This document shows, piece by piece, positions 14,697-22,103 of a stretch of 32,358 nucleotides of DNA. Each line of letters opens with the position of its first letter. The first letter of the stretch is position 1. Source of the DNA: Anaerolineaceae bacterium (GTDB lineage Bacteria > Chloroflexota > Anaerolineae > Anaerolineales > Anaerolineaceae); the NCBI GenBank assembly GCA_020845515.1, contig JADLFQ010000028.1:1-32358 (forward strand), given 5' to 3'. The notes under the pieces were generated by a model, which was given only the letters and a program-made list of their open reading frames with translations, searched no databases and was not told where the DNA came from. Position numbers and translations under genes: made by a program.

Positions 14697-16196
14697 CTAT
14701 TGCCGGGTTGGCACCCAGATGGTTTTAACTTCCGTTACCGATTCGATGGCTTCAAAACTGTTGTCGCGACCATAGCCGCTCTGTTTGTAACCACCAAAAG
14801 GTGCGTTTGGCGCAAAGAAGTCATAGGTGTTCACCCACACCACCCCTGCCTCAATTTTGGACGCGACGCGATGCGCTCTTGCCAAATTGGTCGTCCAGAT
14901 GCCGGCTGCCAGACCGTAGGTGGTGTTGTTGGCGCGCCTGACAAGCTCTTCTTCTGTCTCAAAGGAATAGACATTGACCACCGGCCCAAAAATCTCTTCC
15001 TTGCTGATGCGAGCGTCATCGGCAACATTGGTGAAAATGGTGGGAGGCAGATAGAAGCCGCCTGCCGGTACGTTGGGGGGCGACAGACGTTCCCCGCCAG
15101 TTAACAACTTCGCGCCAGATTCGCGGCCGTCTTTGATGTAACCGGTGATGGTGTTGTATTGAGATTCGTCAACAATGGGACCTAAATCAACATCGGAGTC
15201 AAAAGCATGGCCCATGCGGGTCTTTCCGGCAATCTCTAACAAGCCTGCCACAACGCGCTCATAGACTGGTTTTTGGACATACAAGCGGCAGCCGGCGACA
15301 CAGCTTTGCCCGGAGTTAACAAAAGCAGCTTTAAACGCGCCGGCAATGGCTGCTTCGATATTGGCATCTTCGAAAATACAGTTGGGAGCTTTGCTGCCCA
15401 ATTCCAGTGTCAGGCGTTTGATATTTACGGCTGAGTTTTGAATGATTTGCTTGCCAACCGCAGTAGAGCCGGTGATTTGAATTTTGTTGATGCCGGGGTG
15501 GCTGGACAGCGCCTGCCCGATGACGCCGCCCGGGCCGGTTACCACATTCAGAGCGCCGGCTGGGAGCCCGGCTTCAAGGCCAAGTTCACCCAAGTACAGC
15601 ATTGCCAGCGAAGCGACGGAAGCAGGTTTGAGAATAATGGCATTCCCTGCCGCCAACGCGGGGCTGATCTTTTGGGTGCCGTGAATTAGCGGATAATTCC
15701 AGGGAATGATGAGACCCACGATTCCAACTGCATCCCGCCGGGTGTAGACGAACATCTCCGGCATCGAGACAGGCACAGTTTGGCCGAAAATCTTGCTGGG
15801 CCAGCCTGCAAAGTGATACATATTATTGGCAGCCACCTTTGAGTCGATCATGCGGGTGTGGTTTAGCGATTTCCCGTTATCCAGCGATTCGAGCTGTGCC
15901 AATTGCTCGGAATGTTTTTCGATCAGTTCGGCGAAACGCCGCAGAATCTTCTCGCGTTCACCCGGCAGCATCCGCCCCCAAGGGCCTTCCATGGCTGCAC
16001 GGGCGGCTTCCACTGCCCGGTCAATATCCGCTTGATCTCCGGAACAGATTTCAGTTAATTTTGTCCCATCTGAGGGATTAATTGAGGTGTACGTTTTTCC
16101 GGAAATTGATTTAACTTTCTTGCCCCCAACGATCATTTCCTTGGGTGATGCATCCAAGAATGCACGCACAGCTGGGTGAATTGATTCTAATGCCAT
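14697..16196 (-). CDS. NAD(P)+-dependent aldehyde dehydrogenase (non-acylating ALDH family)
   Basis: A 499-residue soluble ALDH oxidising an aldehyde to the carboxylate. The hallmarks are present: Asn167 in PWNYPL, Lys190 in ILKPAS, GSTAVG (243-248), general base Glu265 in LELGSKAPN, and nucleophile Cys299 in GQSCVAGCR. It belongs to the ALDH1/betaine-aldehyde-dehydrogenase-like group, unlike the CoA-acylating enzyme at 6292-7752, and it has no encapsulation peptide. The ATG at 16196 is preceded by an excellent GGAGG site. It is monocistronic, with its own terminator, and divergent from the tungstate uptake genes. The physiological aldehyde is unknown. Confidence 0.9.
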   Translation of the reverse strand: MALESIHPAVRAFLDASPKEMIVGGKKVKSISGKTYTSINPSDGTKLTEICSGDQADIDRAVEAARAAMEGPWGRMLPGEREKILRRFAELIEKHSEQLAQLESLDNGKSLNHTRMIDSKVAANNMYHFAGWPSKIFGQTVPVSMPEMFVYTRRDAVGIVGLIIPWNYPLIHGTQKISPALAAGNAIILKPASVASLAMLYLGELGLEAGLPAGALNVVTGPGGVIGQALSSHPGINKIQITGSTAVGKQIIQNSAVNIKRLTLELGSKAPNCIFEDANIEAAIAGAFKAAFVNSGQSCVAGCRLYVQKPVYERVVAGLLEIAGKTRMGHAFDSDVDLGPIVDESQYNTITGYIKDGRESGAKLLTGGERLSPPNVPAGGFYLPPTIFTNVADDARISKEEIFGPVVNVYSFETEEELVRRANNTTYGLAAGIWTTNLARAHRVASKIEAGVVWVNTYDFFAPNAPFGGYKQSGYGRDNSFEAIESVTEVKTIWVPTRQ

Positions 16197-16412
16197 TTTT
16201 TGCCTCCATTTGACAAGAATGAGTTTTACCTATAGACGAAAGATTGCAACGAAGCCTGCATGCCGGCTGAAACTCTCTTTTTGTGTCTCAAACGCCGTTA
16301 CAAATGCCTTTATATTTTACCAATGTTTTTTGAGTAATTCTCTATATTTTGTCAGAATAATTCGGTTAAACAATTAGTTCATCTTTGGTGAAATAATTAT
16401 GAGAAGGGCGTG

Positions 16413-16421
16413 TGATATAAT
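16413..16421 (+). promoter_or_regulatory. Extended -10 promoter of the tungstate uptake operon
   Basis: TGATATAAT at 16413-16421 is an extended -10 element with a perfect TATAAT, about 70 bases before the first transporter gene. No good -35 lies 17 bases upstream, as is common for extended -10 promoters. The surrounding 296-base gap (16197-16492) must also hold the divergent dehydrogenase promoter. Confidence 0.5.
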
Positions 16422-16492
16422 GTCCCTGTTGTCATCATGTAACTATACGGTTGATTTTATTGTGTCCGGAATTATAAGTCAAGCAACGGTAT

Positions 16493-17200
16493 ATGCAACA
16501 ATTAATTGATGGAATTGTTCACGGTTTACAGCTCCTCCTGTCAGGTGACCCAGTTCTGTGGGAAATCATCCTGCTTTCCGCAAAAGTAAGCGGGATTGCA
16601 TTGTTGATCAGCGGGATACTCGGCATTCCCTCCGGCGCTTTTTTGGGCTTGGTACGTTTTCGCGGCCGCCGGATTATTCAAGCAATTGTCTATACGGGCA
16701 TGGGGCTGCCGCCTGTAGTGGTTGGGCTGGCTGTTTATCTGCTGTTATCGCGCGCTGGAATTTTGGGACCGCTCAATTTGCCCTGGATCCCACAACTTTT
16801 TACTGTTCCTGCGATGATCCTGGCACAGGTGATCATTGCCACCCCGTTGGTGGCAGGCTACACGATGACAGCCGTTGCTGACATTAACCCTGATTTAAAG
16901 GTTCAGGTGCGCGCCTTGGGCGCCACTCCTTTGCAGGTCACTCTGGCAGTATTGCGGGAAGCGCGCCTGGGGATTATTGTTGCAATGGTAGGCGGGTTGG
17001 GCAGCATCATTTCGGAGGTGGGGGCGGTAATGATGGTGGGGGGCAACGTGGACGGCTCCACGCGCGTTCTGACTACCGCGATCATGCTCGAGACCCGGCG
17101 CGGTAACCTGGACCTGGCAATCGGTTTAGGAATGGTGCTGTTGTTGCTGTCATTTTTGATCAATTTTGGGGTGACACAATTGCAGGGGAAGGGAAATTAA
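16493..17200 (+). CDS. tupB: Tungstate ABC transporter permease TupB
   Basis: A 235-residue inner-membrane permease with five to six hydrophobic segments. The cytoplasmic EAA-type loop that docks the ATPase reads RALGATPLQVTLAVLREARLG (about 140-160). Sequence style and gene order (permease, ATPase, TTSTQDSG-type binding lipoprotein) match TupBCA tungstate systems rather than ModABC. The ATG at 16493 has only a weak ribosome site. The stop overlaps the ATPase ATG by one base, so the two are translationally coupled. Confidence 0.88.
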   Translation: MQQLIDGIVHGLQLLLSGDPVLWEIILLSAKVSGIALLISGILGIPSGAFLGLVRFRGRRIIQAIVYTGMGLPPVVVGLAVYLLLSRAGILGPLNLPWIPQLFTVPAMILAQVIIATPLVAGYTMTAVADINPDLKVQVRALGATPLQVTLAVLREARLGIIVAMVGGLGSIISEVGAVMMVGGNVDGSTRVLTTAIMLETRRGNLDLAIGLGMVLLLLSFLINFGVTQLQGKGN

Positions 17201-17922
17201 TGGCCTCCATATACCGCTTGCAGCATGTCAAAAAAACCTATGAGGATAGGACCGTTCTCGATATTGAGCATTTGGAGATTGAAGAAGGTGAAATTCTTGC
17301 CCTGGTCGGGCCGAGCGGTGCGGGAAAATCCACCCTCTTGCGATTATTAAACTTTTTGGAATACGCCGACAGCGGTGAGGTTTATTACAAAGATCAATTG
17401 GCGGCCCCACAACTTGCGATGAATCTCCGCCGCCAGGTAACGACGGTTTTTCAGCGGCCGGCGCTGCTGCAAGGCAGCACCGAAGATAATGTGGTGTATG
17501 GTTTGCGCATCAGAGGAAAACAGGACAGCAAAGCGGAAGTGCGCGAAGTGATCGCCCGGATGGGATTGGAAAAACTACGGCGCGCCCGTGCGCGCACGCT
17601 TTCCGGCGGAGAAGCGCAGCGTGTGGCGCTGGCACGCGCGATGGTTGTGCACCCCGCGGCTCTGCTGCTGGATGAGCCCACAGCGAATTTAGACCCCTAC
17701 AATATCGGTTTAATTGAGGAGGTAGTGCGGGAAATTAATGAGAGAAGGAAGACGACGATTGTGCTCGTAACGCACAATGTTTTTCAAGCCCGGCGGCTGG
17801 CACACCGCACCGGTTTGATGTTGTCCGGTCAGATTATTGAAATAGGCCGTACACAGGAATTTTTTGAGCGCCCCCGTGACCCTCGTACCCGCGCTTTTGC
17901 CCAGGGTGAGATGGTGTATTAA
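17200..17922 (+). CDS. tupC: Tungstate ABC transporter ATP-binding protein TupC
   Basis: A 240-residue ABC ATPase that energises the TupB permease. It has Walker A GPSGAGKST (about 39-47), a Q loop in VFQRPALL, the signature LSGGEAQRVALARAM (about 130-145), and Walker B LLLDEPTANLD. There is no C-terminal TOBE/Mop domain, as in Tup but unlike typical ModC; the separate Mop protein at 19540 may take over the oxyanion-binding role. It starts at the last base of tupB, and tupA follows 20 bases later. Confidence 0.88.
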   Translation: MASIYRLQHVKKTYEDRTVLDIEHLEIEEGEILALVGPSGAGKSTLLRLLNFLEYADSGEVYYKDQLAAPQLAMNLRRQVTTVFQRPALLQGSTEDNVVYGLRIRGKQDSKAEVREVIARMGLEKLRRARARTLSGGEAQRVALARAMVVHPAALLLDEPTANLDPYNIGLIEEVVREINERRKTTIVLVTHNVFQARRLAHRTGLMLSGQIIEIGRTQEFFERPRDPRTRAFAQGEMVY

Positions 17923-17942
17923 AAAACAACAAGGAGAATACA

Positions 17943-19244
17943 ATGCTTCAAACAAAACTTAACAAAATTTTAGCTGTGCTGATTTTATCAGCCATGCTGC
18001 TGGCTGCCTGTGCGCCGGTTGCGACACCCACCGCCGCGCCAGCGCCTACCCAAGCCGCCCCTACGCTGGCTTCCCCAACAGAAGCGCCTAAACCGGCGCC
18101 CACCGAGACAAAAGTGCCTCAACCTCAAGATATGGTGCTTGCCACCACAACCAGCACTCAGGATTCTGGTCTATTGGATTACTTGCTGCCCGATTTTGAG
18201 AAAGAAGCCAATGTCAAGATCAAGGTGATTGCTGTGGGTTCCGGCCAGGCTCTGCAGATGGGCAAAGATGGTGATGCAGATGTCTTGCTGGTTCATTCGC
18301 CGGCCGCAGAAAAAGAATTTATGGAGGCTGGAGACGGTGTGCGCCGTGAGGCTGTAATGTACAACGATTTTATTATCGTTGGTCCCGAAGATGATCCGGC
18401 AAAAATTGGCGGTATGAAATCCGTTGTAGAGGCATTCAAAACGCTGGCTGTAACAAAGTCTAAGTTTGTATCGCGTGGTGATGATTCTGGCACGCACGTC
18501 AAGGAAAAAGGCATTTGGACAAAGGCTGAAATTGAACCTGCAAGCGATTGGTATGTCTCTGCCGGACAGGGTATGGGTGCAGTTTTGATGATGGCTGAGG
18601 AAATGCAAGCTTATACCCTGAGCGATCGGGCTACTTTTCTGGCACGTGTGCAGGAAGGGCTGAAATTGAAGATCATGGTTGAAGGCGACAGCTTGCTGTT
18701 GAACCCATACGGCGTGATTGCTGTCAACCCCGCCAAGAATCCCAACATCAAAAACGATCTGGCGAATCAATTTATTGACTGGATTATTTCCATCCCAACT
18801 CAGGAAAAAATTCAAGCTTTCAAGAAAGAGGAATTAGGCCAGTCGCTTTTCTATCCAAACTCCACCCTGTGGTTGGAAGCCAACAAACCCGCCGGCGGTT
18901 TAATGATTACCGGCAAGGTGGCTGAGGAAAAAACTTGGTCGGAGGATGATGTAAAAAGCTTGGAAACCATGGACGTACAGGCGGCTGACAAGGACGGGAA
19001 AATGATTGACTACAAGGGGGTTTCTCTTAAAGGTTTGCTGGGAATGGCAAAACCGGATGCAGGCGCCGCCACGCTTGTTTTTGTGGCGGGTGATGGATAT
19101 TCCGCTGAGATACCCCTGGCGGATGCACTCGCTTGCGAGGAATGCATCGTTGCCTTCAATGATGATGGCGGTTTTCGGATGATCTTGCCTGGCATGCCGA
19201 TGAAGTTGCAAGTCAGAGGTGTGGTAGAGCTTCAGGTTAAATAA
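17943..19244 (+). CDS. tupA: Tungstate-binding lipoprotein TupA fused to a C-terminal molybdopterin-oxidoreductase-like domain
   Basis: A 433-residue lipoprotein with lipobox LAAC (Cys23) and an Ala/Pro/Thr linker to about residue 62. Residues about 63-305 are TupA: ATTTSTQDSGLLDYLLPDFEK, MYNDFIIVGP, FVSRGDDSGTH, the GQGMG segment and LLNPYGVIAVNP, which bind the oxyanion. TupA proteins normally end there (about 270 residues). An extra domain, about 320-433, begins LMITGKVAEEKTW, contains IDYKGVSLKGLLG, then FVAGDGYSAEIPLADA, and ends PMKLQVRGVVELQV. That pattern matches the small sulfite-oxidase/YedY-type molybdopterin-binding fold (Oxidored_molyb). It lacks an obvious cofactor-ligand Cys in the usual place; Cys398 and Cys401 lie in ACEECIV. 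An excellent hairpin follows the stop. Confidence 0.87.
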   Translation: MLQTKLNKILAVLILSAMLLAACAPVATPTAAPAPTQAAPTLASPTEAPKPAPTETKVPQPQDMVLATTTSTQDSGLLDYLLPDFEKEANVKIKVIAVGSGQALQMGKDGDADVLLVHSPAAEKEFMEAGDGVRREAVMYNDFIIVGPEDDPAKIGGMKSVVEAFKTLAVTKSKFVSRGDDSGTHVKEKGIWTKAEIEPASDWYVSAGQGMGAVLMMAEEMQAYTLSDRATFLARVQEGLKLKIMVEGDSLLLNPYGVIAVNPAKNPNIKNDLANQFIDWIISIPTQEKIQAFKKEELGQSLFYPNSTLWLEANKPAGGLMITGKVAEEKTWSEDDVKSLETMDVQAADKDGKMIDYKGVSLKGLLGMAKPDAGAATLVFVAGDGYSAEIPLADALACEECIVAFNDDGGFRMILPGMPMKLQVRGVVELQVK

Positions 19245-19258
19245 GTTTGCCTGTGGTT

Positions 19259-19299
19259 TCAAAGGTGGCGGAGGCTTTAAGCGCTTCCGCCACCTTTGA
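19259..19299 (+). terminator. Strong hairpin after tupA
   Basis: A 14-bp perfect stem: the left arm runs 19259-19272 and the right arm 19286-19299, with core AAAGGTGGCGGA. It begins 15 bases after the tupA stop. There is no T run on either side, so it may stabilise the transcript or terminate with Rho or another factor. Confidence 0.6.
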
Positions 19300-19309
19300 G
19301 GTTAAAAAC

Positions 19310-19500
19310 CCGATATTATTGTTCGGGGCAAATTCCAGGGAAACATGCTGGTGATGCGCCATGTGACGGGTATAGCGGAAAGATTGATGCAATGACTGCC
19401 GGTTATACCGGGTGTTGCTGGTTTTTGGAAAATCTCTGCGCAGAGAGAAAATACTCTGCCAGGGCATTTTGCAGTGATAACAAAATTCTTATACTGCCCA
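19310..19500 (+). other. Structure-rich leader or spacer before the Mop gene
   Basis: A 240-base gap lies between the tupA hairpin and the Mop ATG. It contains ACATG...CATGT near 19343-19364, CCGGT-TAT-ACCGG near 19399-19411, and the 12-bp palindrome CTCTGCGCAGAG near 19434-19445. A molybdenum/tungsten-cofactor-responsive RNA would make sense here, but I cannot match the known Moco riboswitch consensus. A TATAAT at 19503-19508, just before the gene, may be its promoter. Confidence 0.25.
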
Positions 19501-19539
19501 TATATAATTTATAAGAAATGCTTCTGAAGGAGACAAAAA

Positions 19540-19749
19540 ATGAAACTGAGTGCCCGGAACGTCCTCAAGGGAAAAGTTAAAAAAATTATTCCCGGTGCTG
19601 TGAACAGCGAGGTGATTATTGAGATTGCCGGCGGAACTGAAGTGGTGTCAGTTATCACCAAGGAATCTGTCGAAACTTTGGGTTTGCAAGAAGGCAAGCA
19701 GGTCTATGCTGTGATCAAGGCTTCGAATGTCATGGTGGCAGTGGATTAA
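19540..19749 (+). CDS. Mop-domain molybdate/tungstate-binding protein (molbindin)
   Basis: A 69-residue protein made of one Mop/TOBE domain. LSARNVLKGKVKKIIPGAVNSEVIIEIAGG is the typical oxyanion-binding first half, followed by VVSVITKESVETLGLQEGKQVYAVIKASNVMVAVD. Such molbindins assemble into hexamers that store or buffer molybdate and tungstate in the cytoplasm. GAAGGAG lies eight to ten bases before the ATG. It sits behind the tungstate importer and converges on the regulator at 19758. Confidence 0.93.
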   Translation: MKLSARNVLKGKVKKIIPGAVNSEVIIEIAGGTEVVSVITKESVETLGLQEGKQVYAVIKASNVMVAVD

Positions 19750-19757
19750 GAGTTGGT

Positions 19758-20858
19758 CTAAACTTCGATCTGTGTACCGGTATTTGTGCTGAGATAGCCC
19801 TGCATCTGACTGATGACTTGATGCCCGGCGCTGGATTTCAACCAGTCAAAAAGGCTGAGGAGCGGCGGCTGGTTTGCGTCCCGCGTATAGGCGATCAAAT
19901 CGTAGCACTCTTGGACGAGAAATACAAAGTCAAGGTTAAAGGCTGCCGCAGCCGATTCCAAACCAATACCCGCATCGGCCCCGCCTTCTGCAATTGTGCG
20001 GGCAACTTCAGAATGGGTGGTTTTCTCTTGGGCGTACCCGTTAATTTCTGAAACGGATATGCCTTTTTGTTTCAACTGGGCGTCCAGCCATACCCGCGTG
20101 CCTGAGCCGGTCTGCCGGTTCACAAATCGCAGTGCAGGGCGGGTAAGATCTTTGAGACTCTCGATGCCGGCGGGATTGCCGGGGGGGACGATCAACCCCA
20201 GACGTCTTTCAGCCAGCCGGGTTACTGTGATATGTTTTCCGGGAAATAGCCTGGAAATATAAGGGAGGTTGTAGGTATCCGTGGCGGCATCCCAGAGATG
20301 CGCGCCAGCAACGTCTGCGCGCCCGTCCGCCAGGGCAAAAAGCCCGCCGAGACTGCCCGTGAAAACCAACTGTAAAGTAAGATCGGGGATAATCTCCCGT
20401 ATGTGCCCAGCCAACCAGGTTATTGCCATGTCGTGGCTGCCGTAAAAACGCAACGCGCTTTCTGTCTGTACTGCAGGCTGCGCCTGAAGCCCCCGCCAGT
20501 GATCTAAGGCGAGGGTGAAGGCTTGTTGAATCTCTGGAAGCGAGTAACCTGAGGTCAGTACTTCCAGCAGGAACGCTTCAGCTTTGTGCACCAGGGCAGC
20601 TTTTCGAAGCGGCCCGTGAGCCAGAATTTGAGCCTGGTCTATTTGCCTGCTAACATGCGTTCCCCTTCCGGCCTGACTGGTGATTAAGCCTCCCTGTGCA
20701 AGTTCGTGGTAAGCCCGTTGTACGGTACCGGGTGTGCAATTCCATTGGCGTGTTAAATCGCGGATGGATGGCAGGCGATCGTTGGGCTGTAATCTGCCCT
20801 CCAAAATTTCTTTGCGGATGGCTCCCGCAATGCGTTGATATAAAAAAGGTTCATCCAT
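19758..20858 (-). CDS. GntR-type regulator with a periplasmic-binding-protein-like (PBP_like, COG1910) sensor domain
   Basis: A 366-residue one-component regulator. Residues about 1-75 are a GntR winged helix (RIAGAIRKEILEGRLQPNDRLPSIRDL, then GTVQRAYHEL). Residues about 130-350 resemble the cytoplasmic PBP_like domain related to molybdate/tungstate-binding proteins: SHDMAITWL, LQLVFTGSLGGLFAL, ADVAGAHLWD, and VNRQTGSGTRVWLD. The TGSGTR motif resembles the anion-contacting loop of TupA/ModA. Its position after the tupBCA and Mop genes suggests control of tungstate uptake in response to the oxyanion or a related cofactor; this is inference. The ATG at 20858 is preceded by AGGAAG-like sequence. 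Confidence 0.85.
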   Translation of the reverse strand: MDEPFLYQRIAGAIRKEILEGRLQPNDRLPSIRDLTRQWNCTPGTVQRAYHELAQGGLITSQAGRGTHVSRQIDQAQILAHGPLRKAALVHKAEAFLLEVLTSGYSLPEIQQAFTLALDHWRGLQAQPAVQTESALRFYGSHDMAITWLAGHIREIIPDLTLQLVFTGSLGGLFALADGRADVAGAHLWDAATDTYNLPYISRLFPGKHITVTRLAERRLGLIVPPGNPAGIESLKDLTRPALRFVNRQTGSGTRVWLDAQLKQKGISVSEINGYAQEKTTHSEVARTIAEGGADAGIGLESAAAAFNLDFVFLVQECYDLIAYTRDANQPPLLSLFDWLKSSAGHQVISQMQGYLSTNTGTQIEV

Positions 20859-21006
20859 CTTTTATCTTCCTGTGTAAATGACTGGCCGGGATTAAGCTGC
20901 TTCGGGGGGTGGGTTTACTCTCTCAATCCTCCATTAGAGTATACCGGGTTGTGGGCAAAATCACAATTTTTTCTTGGTTTCATCCAATCAAGGTGAAAAC
21001 AATCTC

Positions 21007-21015
21007 TGATAGAAT
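21007..21015 (+). promoter_or_regulatory. Candidate extended -10 promoter of the HpcH/HpaI aldolase gene
   Basis: TGATAGAAT at 21007-21015 forms an extended -10 about 39 bases before the ATG at 21054. It is identical to the element at 188-196. No clear -35 is seen. Confidence 0.4.
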
Positions 21016-21053
21016 AATTTTGTTTCCAAATTCAGTTTAATTGCGGAGGGTGC

Positions 21054-21827
21054 ATGACAGGGCTTAAAGGGAATTTGTTGAAAGACAAGATGAAACGCGG
21101 AGAAAAGGCAATTGGCGCTTGGATTACATTGACGGATCCGATTGTGGGACGCATATTCTCCCAGATCGGCTTTGATTTTGTGTTGATTGACTTGGAGCAC
21201 TCGGCCATCAACCAGGAAACCCTGCAAGCAATGTTATTGATGTTTGAGGGAACCCAATCCTGCCCGATTGTGCGCGTGCCCGCGCATGATCCGGTCTGGG
21301 CGAAGTGGGCACTGGATGCCGGCGCAGAGGGGATACTCTTTCCGAATGTCAGAGCAGAGGAAGAAGCCCGACAGGTGGTGCAAATGGCAAAGTACCCCCC
21401 GCAGGGGGTGCGTGGTTTTTTCCCGCGTGTGGCTTCGAACTTCACCACAGACATGGGGGAGTATCTGGATGGCATTAATGATCGGGTGAATGTATGGATT
21501 CAAATTGAGGATATTCAGGCTGTCAATCACCTGGATGCGATTTTCTCTGTAAAAGGAATTGATGCTGTTTTGGTGGGCCCGGCGGATCTTTCGCTGTCCA
21601 TGGGGATGCTGTTTCAATGGGAGCGGCCGGAATTTAAAGACGTGCTGCGGAAAATCCTGGAGATGGGGGCAGAGCACGGTTTGCCCATTGGATACCCGGT
21701 GGACGATACGGCTGAGAAAGCCTTGCAGTATCTGCAAAAAGGATACCAGTTCGTCACAACCGGGATGGACAGCCTGTTGGTTCAACGGGCTGCAAAAGAA
21801 ATATTGCATGAAATCCGAAAAGGATGA
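21054..21827 (+). CDS. HpcH/HpaI-family class II aldolase
   Basis: A 257-residue metal-dependent pyruvate aldolase of the HpcH/HpaI family, which includes 2-keto-3-deoxy-L-rhamnonate aldolase and 4-hydroxy-2-oxoheptanedioate aldolase. Characteristic motifs: FVLIDLEHSAIN near residue 42, RVPAHDPVWAKWALDAGAEGILFPNV near 78-103, and KYPPQGVRGF near 117-126. Metal-binding Glu/Asp in IQIEDIQAV and LVGPADLSLSMG are present. It would cleave a 2-keto-3-deoxy acid to pyruvate and an aldehyde, or run in reverse. GGAGG lies just before the ATG. It is followed by a 276-base gap, so it is probably transcribed alone. The exact substrate is not deducible. Confidence 0.87.
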   Translation: MTGLKGNLLKDKMKRGEKAIGAWITLTDPIVGRIFSQIGFDFVLIDLEHSAINQETLQAMLLMFEGTQSCPIVRVPAHDPVWAKWALDAGAEGILFPNVRAEEEARQVVQMAKYPPQGVRGFFPRVASNFTTDMGEYLDGINDRVNVWIQIEDIQAVNHLDAIFSVKGIDAVLVGPADLSLSMGMLFQWERPEFKDVLRKILEMGAEHGLPIGYPVDDTAEKALQYLQKGYQFVTTGMDSLLVQRAAKEILHEIRKG

Positions 21828-21912
21828 GGGGCGTAAATTCCAGCAAGTAACCGGAGCGCGAGAAATTAAAGCCTGTTTTGGTGCGTGCTATCTTAATATT
21901 TCTATAGCCCTA

Positions 21913-21941
21913 TTGACTTGAGGGTGTAGATTCCGTAAAAT
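21913..21941 (+). promoter_or_regulatory. Sigma-70-type promoter of the ROK/amidohydrolase/ECF cluster
   Basis: TTGACT (21913-21918) and TAAAAT (21936-21941) are separated by exactly 17 bases. Each differs from consensus at one position. This gives a leader of about 155 bases before the GTG at 22104. Confidence 0.65.
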
Positions 21942-22078
21942 ATTTTCAATTCGTTTAACTTCCAAACCAATTAGGGATTTCTGGAAATTTGAAATAGAAT
22001 ATGCGGGCCGAAAATGCTCTAAGCTCTATGTAACCTCCCGTATATTCCCTGAAAAACACCTCAAAGACTCCCTATTGG

Positions 22079-22095
22079 CCTTACAGATTGTAAGG
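22079..22095. promoter_or_regulatory. Inverted repeat overlapping the ROK-gene ribosome site
   Basis: CCTTACA (22079-22085), GAT, TGTAAGG (22089-22095): a perfect 7-bp inverted repeat with a 3-base centre, ending eight bases before the GTG. The right arm contains the AAGG Shine-Dalgarno. As DNA it could be an autoregulatory operator; as RNA it could hide the ribosome site. Confidence 0.5.
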
Positions 22096-22103
22096 ATTTA
22101 CAG

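Noticed and set aside
19336-19415. Cobalamin riboswitch upstream of the Mop gene
   Set aside because: Short matches (GGGAA, GGTG) occur, but the B12 box and the overall helix order are not found, and a Mop gene is an unlikely B12-regulated target.
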